Part shown: piece by piece, positions 9,116 through 18,729 of the stretch
Layout: each line of letters begins with the position of its first letter
Position numbering within the stretch: the first letter of the stretch is position 1
NCBI GenBank assembly: GCA_947475295.1
Contig: CANJLF010000001.1
Location: 124,001-188,000 of the forward strand
Origin: Fidelibacterota bacterium
GTDB taxonomy: Bacteria > Pseudomonadota > Alphaproteobacteria > Rhodospirillales > Rhodospirillaceae
Direction: 5' to 3'
DNA: 64,000 nt
The notes under the pieces: generated by a model
Databases searched by the model: none
Seen by the model: the letters and a program-made list of their open reading frames with translations, nothing else
What the model was told of the DNA's origin: nothing
Made by a program: the position numbers and the translations under genes

Positions 9116-10281
9116 GCGCGCGCCGAGGCAAAATAGCGCGCGAGGATCTTGTGATAGATCGTGGTGAGGTTCTCGAGGTCGGCCACGGAGCAGCGCTCGT
9201 CGGCCTTGTGCATGCTCACGCCGACCATGCCGAATTCGCAGACCGGGCAGGCATCCTTGATGAAGCGGGCATCAGACGTCCCACCCGTGGTCGACAGTTC
9301 CGGCGTGACCCCCGTCACTTCTTTCACGGCATCGGCCACCAATGTGCTGAGCTCGCCCGGCGGCGTGAGGAATGATTCGCCCGAGATGCGCACAGCCAAG
9401 TCGTAGTGGTCCTTGGCGACCGCATCGAAGGTGCTCGTCAACCAGGCCTTGAGCGATGCGCCCGTGTGATAATCGTTGAAGCGGATATTGAAGGCCGCCT
9501 TCGCCATGGCCGGTGTGACGTTGGAGGCAGCATTGCCGACATCGACGGTGGTGATGGCGATGGTCGACGATTGAAAATGCGCCGAGCCTTCGTCCAGGGA
9601 CTTTTCGGTAATGGCGGCGAGCATCTTCATTAAACGCGGAATCGGATTGTCGGACAGATGCGGATAGGCCGAATGGCCTTGTGTGCCGTGCACGGTCAGC
9701 TTCGCGGTCAAGCTGCCGCGCCGGCCGATCTTGATCATCTCGCCCAGCTTGGTCGGATTGGTGGGTTCGCCGACGACGCAGACATCCAGCGTCTCACCGC
9801 GCGCTTTCAGGCGTTCAAGCATCTTGACCGTGCCGTTGATGGCATCGCCTTCTTCGTCGCCAGTGATCAAAAGGCTGATGGAGCCAGCCGGTTTGCCTTC
9901 GGCTTTGACAAAGCGCGCGACCGCGCCGACAAAGGCGGCGATGGCGCTTTTCATATCGGCGGCGCCGCGGCCATAAAGATGGCCGTCGATCACGTCACCG
10001 GCGAACGGTTGCGTGGTCCATCCGTCGCCCACGGGCACCACATCGGTATGCCCGGCAAAACAGAAGTTAGGCGCGGCGGTGCCAAGACGGGCATAGAGAT
10101 TGTCGACGCTGGCCGCCTCCTTATCGTCGAACACCATGCGCTCGCATTTGAATCCGAGGCTTTCTAAGGCCGCCTGGAGAACGTCGAGCGCGCCTTCATC
10201 ACGCGGCGTCACGCTCGGCCGGCGGATCAGAGCGCGGGCAAGTTCTAGGGCGTCGGTCAGCGGGGCGGAAGCCGAATTCAA
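9112..10281 (-). CDS. dapE: succinyl-diaminopimelate desuccinylase
   Basis: The 389-residue M20-family hydrolase has the metal site blocks [26 protein letters not shown] and [13 protein letters not shown], plus [22 protein letters not shown], which is characteristic of DapE. It hydrolyses N-succinyl-LL-2,6-diaminopimelate in lysine and peptidoglycan synthesis. The start is a TTG (10279-10281) whose bases overlap the dapD stop (TTGA); no in-frame ATG occurs before the conserved domain, which supports this start. It is the second gene of dapD-dapE-membrane protein. Confidence 0.95.
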   Translation of the reverse strand: MNSASAPLTDALELARALIRRPSVTPRDEGALDVLQAALESLGFKCERMVFDDKEAASVDNLYARLGTAAPNFCFAGHTDVVPVGDGWTTQPFAGDVIDGHLYGRGAADMKSAIAAFVGAVARFVKAEGKPAGSISLLITGDEEGDAINGTVKMLERLKARGETLDVCVVGEPTNPTKLGEMIKIGRRGSLTAKLTVHGTQGHSAYPHLSDNPIPRLMKMLAAITEKSLDEGSAHFQSSTIAITTVDVGNAASNVTPAMAKAAFNIRFNDYHTGASLKAWLTSTFDAVAKDHYDLAVRISGESFLTPPGELSTLVADAVKEVTGVTPELSTTGGTSDARFIKDACPVCEFGMVGVSMHKADERCSVADLENLTTIYHKILARYFASARA

Positions 10282-11120
10282 TCGCGTAGCAGTTCGTTGA
10301 TAGAAACTTTCGAGCGGGTCTTGGCGTCGACGCGCTTGACGATGACCGCGCAGGCGAGGCTGGGGCCGGGGCTGCCGTCGGGCAAAGCCTTGCCGGGCAA
10401 CGCGCCGGGCACAACGACGCTGTGCGCCGGCACGCGGCCCATGAAAACCTCTCCGGTGGCGCGGTCGATGACTTTAGTTGAGGCGCCGATGAAAACGCCC
10501 ATGGACAGCACCGCGCCTTCCTCGACGATGACGCCTTCGGCGACTTCCGAGCGCGCACCGATGAAGCAGTTATCTTCGATGATCACCGGCCCGGCTTGCA
10601 ACGGCTCAAGCACGCCGCCGATTCCGGTGCCGCCGGAGATGTGCACGTTCTTGCCGATCTGCGCACAACTACCGACGGTGGCCCAAGTGTCGACCATGGT
10701 GCCCGAGTCGACATAAGCGCCGACGTTGACGAAGGAAGGCATCAGTACCACGCCCGGCGCGATGAAGGCCGAACGGCGCACGATGCTGCCGGGCACGGCG
10801 CGAAAGCCGGCTTGTTTAAACTGGGCCGCGTTCCAGCCGGCGAACTTGGAGGGCACCTTATCCCACCAGCTCGCACCACCCGGCGCGCCGGCGATGGCGG
10901 CCATGTCGTTGAGCCGGAACGACAGCAGCACGGCCTGCTTCGCCCAAGTGTTAACCACCCAGGTCCCGCCCTGCTTCTCGGCGACGCGCAAGATCCCGGT
11001 GTCCAGCATATCCAGGGTGGCATCGACGGCGGCCCGCACGGCCCCAGTGGTGGCCGCGTTGACGCTCTCGCGGGCCTCCCAGGCGCTTTCGATCGTAGCC
11101 TTTAACTCTTTGATATTCAT
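10278..11120 (-). CDS. dapD: 2,3,4,5-tetrahydropyridine-2,6-dicarboxylate N-succinyltransferase
   Basis: I start at ATG 11120 ([18 protein letters not shown]), which gives 280 residues, the normal length; the open frame extends to 11210 but adds an unrelated leader. The C-terminal half is a left-handed beta helix of hexapeptide repeats ([31 protein letters not shown]). The [25 protein letters not shown] signature of DapD is present. It transfers succinyl from succinyl-CoA in the diaminopimelate pathway, the step before DapC/DapE. The second copy of the double-hairpin repeat lies about 90 nt upstream. Confidence 0.96.
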   Translation of the reverse strand: MNIKELKATIESAWEARESVNAATTGAVRAAVDATLDMLDTGILRVAEKQGGTWVVNTWAKQAVLLSFRLNDMAAIAGAPGGASWWDKVPSKFAGWNAAQFKQAGFRAVPGSIVRRSAFIAPGVVLMPSFVNVGAYVDSGTMVDTWATVGSCAQIGKNVHISGGTGIGGVLEPLQAGPVIIEDNCFIGARSEVAEGVIVEEGAVLSMGVFIGASTKVIDRATGEVFMGRVPAHSVVVPGALPGKALPDGSPGPSLACAVIVKRVDAKTRSKVSINELLRD

Positions 11121-11210
11121 ATAAGTTTCCAGAATTCGGCACGGTCGGTGCAGGTGCCCGGGCCCGAACATAGCCGCTGCCCGGGGCGAGTCAACGATCT
11201 CACGGTCCAC

Positions 11211-11377
11211 CTAGTGGAGCGGATTTGACCTTCGCTACCCACCTTTCACGACACTGCGAGGCGAATGTCAAATCCAAAGCCCCACTAGAATCATATACTT
11301 ACTAGTGGTCCTTTGATTCTAACATTCGCAAACCGCCTGCATGAAACAGGATGCGAATGTTAGAATTGGACCACTAG
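11211..11377. repeat. double-hairpin intergenic repeat, copy 2
   Basis: The architecture is the same as the element at 7635-7802. Hairpin A pairs 11211-11235 with 11261-11288, with the AAA bulge and two mismatches. The spacer is 13 nt AT-rich (11289-11301). Hairpin B pairs 11302-11330 with 11352-11377, with the TTT bulge. Stem sequences are nearly identical to copy 1 while both loops differ, the pattern expected when paired structure is conserved. This copy lies in the long gap between dapD and the GGDEF gene, upstream of both. Confidence 0.9.
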
Positions 11378-11694
11378 CGGCTAAGAGGCAATTTTTTCAA
11401 TCCGAGCCATGCCTTATGCAGGCAACGCATTGGCTAAATAGCTGCTCCCGGGGTAATATTCATTTTACTCGAAACCTCTCCGGGGCGGTTTCCGGCTTTG
11501 GAAACCCGGCCTGGGCGGGTCACTTTCAATCTGCCGCCCCAGAATGGGGAGCAGCGTCTTGTGCGGGGGACTTCCATATGGCGCTGGATCGCGCCGACTC
11601 ATCGCCGTCACCTCAGTCTTCCGTATCGGGAACGACTACGGGGACTTTGTAGCTCGGCGTTTCAGCCGCGGCCTTACAGCGATATGAAGAGGCC
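11378..11694. other. intergenic region with a possible structured RNA
   Basis: No convincing gene is seen. Open frames here run through low-complexity sequence and have no family resemblance. Within it, 11441-11555 could fold into a 115-nt element: a 9-bp closing stem (11441-11449 with 11547-11555, GCTGCTCCC/GGGAGCAGC) and an internal 7-bp hairpin (11487-11493 with 11500-11506). I cannot match it to a known RNA family. A stop codon at 11650-11652 ends the frame upstream of the GGDEF gene. Confidence 0.35.
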
Positions 11695-13329
11695 GTGTTT
11701 TGCGTCACGCAAGACGGCCGGATGGAACCGGCTAATCCGGTAGCGACCGAGTTCGCCGCCCGCCTCTCAGCCGAGGACAGTGCCAAGCTTGCCGCCGTCG
11801 CCGCCCGGTCCAAAGGCGCGGAGCGCGCGCTGGTTGATATGGTCGATGTTGGCAGTGGCGACAGACTGCAAAATCTTCAAGTCACACTCGTCCCCTTGGA
11901 CGCTGGGAGCGGAACCCTTTTGTTTGTGCGGGACCTTACCCTCGACACCAGCCTACGCCTGGCCTTGGTCGACAGCCGCCGCCGCTACAAGGATTTTATC
12001 GACATCTCCACCGACTTCGCCTGGGAGATCGGCGCCGACCAGCGTTTCACCTTCGTGCCGCCGCGCGGCGCGCTTGGCTATACCGCCGATGCGCTGATGG
12101 CTCTGGAACCGGCGTCGCTGATGGTGAGCGGCTCCGCACCCGACAGTGATGTGCCATTCCTCACGCGGCGCCGCATCGAAAGCGAAGAAGCCTGGCTCCG
12201 GCGCAGCGATGGTCGCTCGGCCTGTGTGGTGGTCTCGGCCATGCCGCTGACCGCTAAAGACGGAACCTGGGTCGGCGCACGCGGTGTCTGCCGCGACGTC
12301 ACCGAAACCCGCGACCGCGAAGCCACGCTCACCCGCGTGCGCAACCGCGAGCGCGTGCTTACACGCATCGTGCGCGCCTTCCGCGACGAAGTGAATCCTG
12401 AGGCCATGCTGAGTGTGGCCGCCGAAGCGCTCGCCAAAGGCCTTGGCGCCGAGCACTGCCATATTTTCCGCTCGACCACCGCTGAAGCCGGCACGGCGCC
12501 CGCACCCGGTGCGACGCCCGGCTTTCAACTGGCGGCGCGTTACGGCGATCTGAATGCCGCCCAAGCCGCGCCGGTGCTCAGCACCATCGCCAGCGGCGCA
12601 GGTGCCGTGGAACTGCTGCTCGGTGATCGCCAAGTTCTGGCCGCGCCCGCGCGCTACCAAAGCGACTCCAACGGCGCGGTGGTGCTGTGGCGCCCGGTTG
12701 ATCGCGGCGCTTGGAGCGACGACGACCGCCTTCTGATCGGCGACATCGCCAATCAGGTCGGCATCACCATCGAACAATTCACCCATCACGAACATGTGCT
12801 GCGCATCTCGCGCACCGACGCGCTGACCGGACTTCTCAATCGCGGTGCCTTCATGGAAGCGCTCCGCCGGTTCCTATCGCGCCTCAAGCGCGAAGGCGGC
12901 AATGCCGTGCTGATGTACGTCGATCTCGACAACTTCAAGGCGGTCAACGATCTGCGCGGGCATCAGGCCGGCGATGACATGCTGATGAAGATCCGCGACA
13001 TCCTGGTGCAGCAGACCCGCCCGACGGATGTAGTCTCGCGTCTCGGCGGCGACGAGTTCGCGGTCTGGCTGAACGGCGCCGACCTGACCATCGCCAAAAC
13101 CCGCGCCACGCAGTTCCTGGAACGCATCGCGGCGCTGAAGCATCTCTCCGGCAGCCCGGACCGGCCCGTCGGCATGTCCATCGGCATCGCCGCCTGGGAT
13201 CCGAAGGCCAACGAAGACCTGGACGGCTTGCTCGCGCGCGCCGACGGCGCCATGTATCACGCCAAGCGCGGCGGCAAAGGGACCTTCACCATCGCCGACC
13301 CGCCGGCCGCAACCACCGCGCAGGCCTGA
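11695..13329 (+). CDS. PAS-GAF-GGDEF diguanylate cyclase
   Basis: The product has 544 residues from GTG 11695. A degenerate N-terminal PAS-like segment (EPANPVATEFAARL) is followed by a second PAS (residues about 95-205, FIDISTDFAWEIGADQRF to RGVCRDVTETRDREATL). A GAF-like domain (about 220-370, ANQVGITIEQF) precedes the C-terminal GGDEF domain. The catalytic motif RLGGDEFAV is intact and an inhibitory RxxD (RPTD) sits five residues before it, so it should make cyclic di-GMP with product inhibition. No EAL domain and no membrane segment are seen. The N-terminus is uncertain: PAS-like residues (YEEAVF) begin upstream of the first available start codon. It lies 2 nt before the DUF2336 gene. Confidence 0.88.
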   Translation: MFCVTQDGRMEPANPVATEFAARLSAEDSAKLAAVAARSKGAERALVDMVDVGSGDRLQNLQVTLVPLDAGSGTLLFVRDLTLDTSLRLALVDSRRRYKDFIDISTDFAWEIGADQRFTFVPPRGALGYTADALMALEPASLMVSGSAPDSDVPFLTRRRIESEEAWLRRSDGRSACVVVSAMPLTAKDGTWVGARGVCRDVTETRDREATLTRVRNRERVLTRIVRAFRDEVNPEAMLSVAAEALAKGLGAEHCHIFRSTTAEAGTAPAPGATPGFQLAARYGDLNAAQAAPVLSTIASGAGAVELLLGDRQVLAAPARYQSDSNGAVVLWRPVDRGAWSDDDRLLIGDIANQVGITIEQFTHHEHVLRISRTDALTGLLNRGAFMEALRRFLSRLKREGGNAVLMYVDLDNFKAVNDLRGHQAGDDMLMKIRDILVQQTRPTDVVSRLGGDEFAVWLNGADLTIAKTRATQFLERIAALKHLSGSPDRPVGMSIGIAAWDPKANEDLDGLLARADGAMYHAKRGGKGTFTIADPPAATTAQA

Positions 13330-13331
13330 GC

Positions 13332-14660
13332 ATGACCCCCGCCAAGGACCGTTTGGTCCATATGCTCGGAATATCGGGTCAGCGCGTGACCTATGAGCAA
13401 GCGCGCGCGCTGCTTGACCACCCCGATCCGGCGGTGCGCCTGACGCTGGCCTCGCGCGACGACCTCGAGCCCGAGATTCTTTACTTCCTCGCGCGCGACC
13501 CCGACATCGCCGTGCGCCGTGCCATCGCCGTCAATAACGCCGCGCCGGTGAAGGCTTCGATGGTTCTGGCGGCCGACGCGAACGATGACGTGCGCGTCGA
13601 CCTCGCCGACCGGGTGGGACGCCTCGTGCCCGGGCTCAGTCAGGATCAGCAGGCCAAGGCTTGGCGCACCATCCATCAAGCTCTGATTCTGCTGGCGCGC
13701 GATCAGTTGCCGCGCGTACGCCGCGCCCTGGCGGAAGCCTTGAAGGCGCTGCCGGACGCGCCTCATGACATCGTCCTTATGCTGGCCATGGATACGGAAG
13801 CCACTGTCGCGGCGCCGGTACTCGAATTTTCCCCGGTGCTGACTGATGAGGACTTGCAAGCGGTCATCGAGGCCAGCCCCATGACTGCCCAGCTCGCCGC
13901 CATCTCGCGGCGTATCAATGTCGGCGAAGAAGTCTCCAACGCCATTGTCGGCAGCGGCAACGTCGATGCCATTACTGCGCTGCTCAAGAACACCAGCGCG
14001 CAGATCCGGGAAGAGACCCTCGATGCCATTATCGAGGCGGCGCCGCGCCAGACTACTTGGCATGAGCCGCTGGTACATCGCCCCCAACTCAACGCGCGCT
14101 TTGCGCTGCGCATCGCCGAGTTCGTCGCCGAATCGCTGATCCAGAAGCTGGCGGCGCGCACCGACATCGACACCGAAACCGTCTCGGCGCTCGGCAAAAT
14201 GGTGCGCGATAAGCTGCGCCGCGACGACGGCAAGGGCGGCCTCGCGCCCGAGGACCCCAACGCCGCGTTGAACGCCGAGGCTTTGAGGATTGCCGCGCGC
14301 CAGGTCGATACGCTGGCCGGCGCGGGTAAACTAACGACGCGCTATATCTTGAACAACGCGGCGGAGGGACCAGCGCCGTTGATCATCGCCGGTCTCGCGC
14401 GCCTTGCCGACTTGCCGGTGAACGCCGTGGCCGAAGTGGTGCGCACCGCCAGCGCCAAGGGCATGCTGGCCGTGGCCTGGGCAGCGGATTTCAGCGCTGA
14501 AGATGCGGCGCAACTGCAGGTGAAGGTGGCGCGTGTCACGCCCGATGCGGTGATTCATCCGCGCGCCGGCGGCGGCTTTGACTCCACCGAGGCCGAGCTG
14601 GAGTGGCAGCTCGATATGTTCAAGGACCTGGCCGAGGGCAAAACCCCGACACCCGCTTAG
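13332..14660 (+). CDS. DUF2336 domain-containing protein
   Basis: The 442-residue, helix-rich protein opens with HEAT-like repeats (ARALLDHPDPAVRLTLASRDDLEPEILYFLARDPDIAVRRAIAVNNAAPV). This is the typical DUF2336 pattern found almost only in alphaproteobacteria. The central part has AISRRINVGEEVSNAIVGSGNVDAITALLKN. The function of the family is unknown. The start codon is 2 nt after the diguanylate cyclase stop, so the two are cotranscribed and may act in one signalling pathway. The C-terminal stop overlaps the convergent HAD gene by 4 nt. Confidence 0.85.
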   Translation: MTPAKDRLVHMLGISGQRVTYEQARALLDHPDPAVRLTLASRDDLEPEILYFLARDPDIAVRRAIAVNNAAPVKASMVLAADANDDVRVDLADRVGRLVPGLSQDQQAKAWRTIHQALILLARDQLPRVRRALAEALKALPDAPHDIVLMLAMDTEATVAAPVLEFSPVLTDEDLQAVIEASPMTAQLAAISRRINVGEEVSNAIVGSGNVDAITALLKNTSAQIREETLDAIIEAAPRQTTWHEPLVHRPQLNARFALRIAEFVAESLIQKLAARTDIDTETVSALGKMVRDKLRRDDGKGGLAPEDPNAALNAEALRIAARQVDTLAGAGKLTTRYILNNAAEGPAPLIIAGLARLADLPVNAVAEVVRTASAKGMLAVAWAADFSAEDAAQLQVKVARVTPDAVIHPRAGGGFDSTEAELEWQLDMFKDLAEGKTPTPA

Positions 14661-15334
14661 CCGCGTGCGCCAGCCGGCACGATCTGCTCCAGCCAATCAA
14701 TCAGATCGTCGGTGATAAAGCGGCAGTGGCTTAGGTCTTCGCCGGGCTGAGCGGGATTTTCCGCATGCCGCACCCAAACCGTCCCCATACCCAGGGCCGC
14801 CGCCGGTTTCAGGTTGCGGTGAATATCTTCGAACATAATGGCCCGCGCGGGCGTGATGCCGTGGCGCGCAACCAGCGTCGCATAGGGCGCCGGTTCGGGC
14901 TTGGGGATGTAACTGCTAGCATAGATGTCAAAGATTCCGTCGAAGTGACGCGTAACGCCCAGCCGGTCGATGACGCTCACGGCGTGGCGTTCCGAGCCAT
15001 TGGTGTATATGAACTTGCGGCCCGGCAGCTTCGCCAACACCGCGTCGAGGCGCGCATCGGGCGATAGCACCGAATGATCGATGTCATGGACATAGGCGAG
15101 GAAATTATCGGGATCGACGGCGTGGTTCAGCATCAGCCCGCGCAAGGTCGTGCCGTATTGGCGGTAGTATTTCTTTTGCAGGGTGAAGGCATCTTCCAGC
15201 GACATCTTCAGCGCTTCGGAGATGAAGGCCTTCATGCGCCGGTCGATCTGCGGAAACAAATGCGCCGAGGCCGGGTAGAGCGTGTTGTCGAGATCGAAGA
15301 TCCAATCTTCGATCGTGCCTATGTCAGCGGGCAC
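14657..15334 (-). CDS. HAD-family pyrimidine 5'-nucleotidase
   Basis: The 225-residue protein has HAD motif I FDLDNTLY (nucleophile and acid Asp), motif II IYTNGS, motif III Lys (SYIPKPEP) and motif [12 protein letters not shown]. The spelling DLDNTLYP and the helical cap fit the pyrimidine 5'-nucleotidase group (SDT1/PhoE-like), which hydrolyses UMP and CMP. Its start lies 11 nt inside the argB 3' end, so it is read from the same leftward transcript as rpmH-argB. In many alphaproteobacteria an identical argB-HAD order is seen; the benefit of the linkage is unclear. Confidence 0.88.
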   Translation of the reverse strand: MPADIGTIEDWIFDLDNTLYPASAHLFPQIDRRMKAFISEALKMSLEDAFTLQKKYYRQYGTTLRGLMLNHAVDPDNFLAYVHDIDHSVLSPDARLDAVLAKLPGRKFIYTNGSERHAVSVIDRLGVTRHFDGIFDIYASSYIPKPEPAPYATLVARHGITPARAIMFEDIHRNLKPAAALGMGTVWVRHAENPAQPGEDLSHCRFITDDLIDWLEQIVPAGARG

Positions 15335-16232
15335 GAATCAACGTTCCGGCGCCGCCCGGCGTAAACAGCTCGAGCAACACGGCGTGGGGGACGCGGCCGT
15401 CGAGGATGACCGCACCTTCGACACCCAGTTCCACGGCTTCGAGGCAGGTTTCGACCTTCGGGATCATGCCGCCCGAGATCGTGCCCGACTGAATCAAGGT
15501 CTTGGCGCGCTCGACGGTCATTTCCTTGATTAGTCGTCCCGTATCGTCCAGCACGCCCGCGACGTCCGTGAGCATTAAAAGGCGTGCCGCCCCGGCGGCA
15601 CCGGCGATGGCGCCGGCTACGGTGTCGGCGTTGATGTTGAAGGTCTCGCCGTTGGGCCCGATACCGATGGGTGCGATGACCGGGATGATGTCGGACTCTT
15701 CAAAGGTGTCGAGGATGTGCGGATTGATCTCGGCCGGCTCGCCGACAAATCCGAGATCGAGAATTTTCTCGATATTGGAGCCCGGGTCCTTCTTCGAGCG
15801 CCGCAGTTTGCGCGCCTTGATGAGGTTGCCGTCTTTGCCCGACATGCCGACCGCAAAGCCGCCGGCCTTATTGATGGCGCTGACGATCTGCTTGTTGATG
15901 GAACCGGACAGTACCATCTCGACGATTTCCACCGTCGCGGCGTCGGTGACGCGCAGGCCGTCGATGAATTCGCTTTTGATCTTGAGCCGGTCGAGCATGG
16001 CCCCGATCTGCGGCCCGCCGCCGTGCACGACGATGGGATTGATGCCGACCTGCTTCAGCAGCACGATGTCGCGCGCGAAGCGCTCAGCGACCTTATCATC
16101 GCCCATGGCGTGGCCGCCGTATTTCACGCAGATGGTCTCGCCCGAATGAGCGCGCATGAACGGCAGCGCCTCGGCCAGAATGCCGGCTTTCTCAAGCCAT
16201 ACGTCTTGGTCGTTGCTGTTGTCTGCGGTCAT
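15324..16232 (-). CDS. argB: acetylglutamate kinase
   Basis: The 302-residue amino-acid kinase has KYGGHAMGD for the phosphate-binding Lys and [44 protein letters not shown] is the typical ArgB nucleotide-site block. [18 protein letters not shown] is the conserved region linked to feedback control by arginine. It phosphorylates N-acetyl-L-glutamate in arginine synthesis. It follows engB after 53 nt in the leftward block. Confidence 0.97.
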   Translation of the reverse strand: MTADNSNDQDVWLEKAGILAEALPFMRAHSGETICVKYGGHAMGDDKVAERFARDIVLLKQVGINPIVVHGGGPQIGAMLDRLKIKSEFIDGLRVTDAATVEIVEMVLSGSINKQIVSAINKAGGFAVGMSGKDGNLIKARKLRRSKKDPGSNIEKILDLGFVGEPAEINPHILDTFEESDIIPVIAPIGIGPNGETFNINADTVAGAIAGAAGAARLLMLTDVAGVLDDTGRLIKEMTVERAKTLIQSGTISGGMIPKVETCLEAVELGVEGAVILDGRVPHAVLLELFTPGGAGTLIRAR

Positions 16233-16285
16233 GAACGAAGGCGCTCCTGATTGCGGGTAGTCTAGCTAGGGGTTTGGCCGATGTC

Positions 16286-16942
16286 CTACTCTGGCTTGGC
16301 CAGTTCTGACAAGGCGGCACGCACATCGGCGATACCAAAACCGTCGTCGGAACTGGTCACAAGGACCTCCGGATGGCCGGCGACGTGTTCGGTCAGCTCC
16401 GTGGCGATGGCGGCCCGGGCCTTGGCCAGGGCGTCGGGCTTTACCTTGTCGGCCTTGGTCATGACGATTTGGTAGTTCACCGCCGAGTCGTCCATCAGCT
16501 TCATGATGGTGCGGTCGACGTCCTTCAGGCCGTGGCGGCTATCGATCAGCACCAGCGCGCGGCGCAGGGTGGGGCGGCCCTTGAGATACAGTTTGATGAA
16601 ATTGGTCCAAACTTCGACCTTATCCTTGGGCGCTTGGGCAAAGCCGTAGCCGGGCAGGTCCGACAGCATCAGCCGTCCGCCTAGGTCGAAGAAGTTGATC
16701 TCCTGGGTGCGGCCCGGCGTGACCGAGGTGCGGGCCAGGCTTTTGCGGCCCGTCAGCGCATTGATCAGGCTGGATTTGCCGACGTTGGAGCGTCCGGCGA
16801 AGGTGATCTCGGGCAGGTCGGCATGGGGCATATCGTCGAGTTTCAAAACCCCGCGCAGAAATTCGCACTGCTGGGTGAACAGACGCCTGCCAATCTCCAG
16901 CTCCTCAGGTTTGAAAATGGGGTTGAGTTGCTGTTCGGCCAT
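16286..16942 (-). CDS. engB: ribosome biogenesis GTPase EngB/YsxC
   Basis: The 218-residue TRAFAC GTPase carries G1 GRSNVGKSS, the RTSVTPGRTQEINFF switch I region, G3 DLPGYGFA and G4 TKADK. These are the exact EngB signatures. The protein helps late 50S assembly. Its ATG shares one base with the yidC stop codon (TGATG at 16940-16944), so it is translationally coupled. Position between yidC and argB is standard in this class. Confidence 0.96.
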   Translation of the reverse strand: MAEQQLNPIFKPEELEIGRRLFTQQCEFLRGVLKLDDMPHADLPEITFAGRSNVGKSSLINALTGRKSLARTSVTPGRTQEINFFDLGGRLMLSDLPGYGFAQAPKDKVEVWTNFIKLYLKGRPTLRRALVLIDSRHGLKDVDRTIMKLMDDSAVNYQIVMTKADKVKPDALAKARAAIATELTEHVAGHPEVLVTSSDDGFGIADVRAALSELAKPE

Positions 16943-18678
16943 CAGGGCGCGGTCTTAACCTCGGCGTCGTCGGTGCGCCTCAACAGTATCCACTGCTGCA
17001 GAATTCCCAAGGTGTTGCTAAAGGCCCAGTAGATCACGAGGCCAGCGGCGTAGGGCGCCAACACGAACGTGATGATGATGGGCATCAGCATCATGATTCG
17101 GGCTTGCATGGGATCGGCCGGCTGGGGCGAGAGGCGCTGCTGGATCCACATGGTCGCGCCCATGATGATCGGCCAGGCGCCGATGCTGATAAGCGAGAAG
17201 AACGGCGGAATGTCGTAGGGCAACAGGCCAAACAGATTTAGCACGCTGGTGGGGTCCGGCGCCGACAGGTCATGAATCCAGCCGTAGAACGGCGCGTGGC
17301 GCATCTCGATCGTTACCGACAGCACTTTGTACAGCGCGTAGAACACCGGAATCTGAAGCAGGATCGGCAGGCAGCCGGCGAGTGGATTCGCTTTCTCGCG
17401 CTTGTAGAGCTCCATCAATTCCTGGTTCAGCTTGGTCTTGTCGCTGGCGTGCTTTTCCTGAAGCCGCTTCATCTCGGGCTGCAGGCGCTTCATCTTGTTC
17501 ATGGTCTTGAACTGCTTGTTGGCAATCGGGAACATCAACAGGCGGATGAGCGTCGAGAGCGCCAGAATGGCGATGCCAAAATTGCCGATCAGGCCGTGCA
17601 GCCAACGCAGAATCTGAAAGAAAGGCTTGGTCAGGAAATAGTACCAGCCGAAATCAATGGCGAGATCGAAGCGCTGCAAGCCCGGATCGTTGGAATAGGC
17701 GTCGAGCAGGGCCAGTTCCTTGGCGCCCGCGAACATATAGCCCATCACGGATTTGGTTTCGCCGGGGGCCATCGTTATAGGATCGGCGCGCAGGTCGGTC
17801 TGATATCGCTCGCGGCCGGCAGCATCGGCGTAGCGGTAGGTGCCGGTGATTTTCAGGGCCGGGTCGAAGGCGACGGCCGAAAGCCAGTACTTGTCGGAAA
17901 AGCCGATCCAGCCGCCGACGGACTCAGCGGTGTCGGTGGCTCTTTTTTTGAGGTCGGCGTATTTGACTTCCTTGGACTGATTGTTGAAGGCGCCAATGAG
18001 CCCTTCGAAGCTATTGCCTCCGGTCCCGTGCTCATCGAGCCGCACGACGAGGCTATACGGATATAAGGTGACGGGCTTTTCGCTGCTGTTGACGACGGTC
18101 TGCTCGACCGTGAATAAATATTGCTTATCGGCGCGAATGGTCCGCGTGAAGACCAGGCCCTGGCCGTTGTCCCAGGTCAGCACCAGCGGCGTCGTTTCCG
18201 TCAGCACGGCGTCGGGGTTGCCGGTGGTCCACGTCGTTGTCGACGTCGGCAAGGCCACGCCGCTGTCCGATGAGATCCAGCCCCATTCGGCATAATAAGG
18301 GTTAGGTGAGCCGGCAGGGGCCAGAAGCACAATCGCCGGGCTCGAGGGGTCGATGGTCTCACGATAATTAATCAGCGTGATGTCGTCGAAGCGCGCACCC
18401 GTCAAGGACAGAGAACCCAGCAGATAGGGTGTGGCGATGCGAATGCGTTTGGCTGGAACCGTGGGCGCGGCTTCGGCATTGGGCGTCGCGGCTGTGGGCG
18501 CCACCATCGGTATCACCGTTTCGGCGCTGCCGGGCGTGCTGGGCGGCACGGCGGAGGCGGCCGGCGCATCGTTCGCTACAGTGCCCGGGGGCGGCGCCTT
18601 GGGCGCGAAGAAATATTCCCAGCCCAACAGAATGGCGAGCGACAGAAGGATGGCGATAACGGTGTTGCGATTGTCCAT
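16942..18678 (-). CDS. yidC: membrane protein insertase YidC
   Basis: At 578 residues this is a full-length Gram-negative YidC. An N-terminal transmembrane anchor (TVIAILLSLAILLGWEYFF) is followed by an Ala/Pro-rich linker and the large periplasmic beta domain. The conserved insertase core begins near residue 350 (FGWYYFLTKPFFQILRWLHGLIGNFGIAILALSTLIRLLMFP). ANPLAGCLPILLQIPVFYALYKVL and the last membrane helices follow. It inserts and folds inner-membrane proteins with or without SecYEG. The neighbours rnpA and yidD upstream and engB downstream are canonical. Confidence 0.97.
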   Translation of the reverse strand: MDNRNTVIAILLSLAILLGWEYFFAPKAPPPGTVANDAPAASAVPPSTPGSAETVIPMVAPTAATPNAEAAPTVPAKRIRIATPYLLGSLSLTGARFDDITLINYRETIDPSSPAIVLLAPAGSPNPYYAEWGWISSDSGVALPTSTTTWTTGNPDAVLTETTPLVLTWDNGQGLVFTRTIRADKQYLFTVEQTVVNSSEKPVTLYPYSLVVRLDEHGTGGNSFEGLIGAFNNQSKEVKYADLKKRATDTAESVGGWIGFSDKYWLSAVAFDPALKITGTYRYADAAGRERYQTDLRADPITMAPGETKSVMGYMFAGAKELALLDAYSNDPGLQRFDLAIDFGWYYFLTKPFFQILRWLHGLIGNFGIAILALSTLIRLLMFPIANKQFKTMNKMKRLQPEMKRLQEKHASDKTKLNQELMELYKREKANPLAGCLPILLQIPVFYALYKVLSVTIEMRHAPFYGWIHDLSAPDPTSVLNLFGLLPYDIPPFFSLISIGAWPIIMGATMWIQQRLSPQPADPMQARIMMLMPIIITFVLAPYAAGLVIYWAFSNTLGILQQWILLRRTDDAEVKTAP

Positions 18679-18729
18679 AAACTTTATTCGAACATTGCTG
18701 TTTAAGAGGGGCTGTTTAAGCGGGGCTGT

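Noticed and set aside
11341-11652. 103-codon frame across the second repeat copy
   Set aside because: It begins inside the repeat loop, has no ribosome site and no family resemblance.
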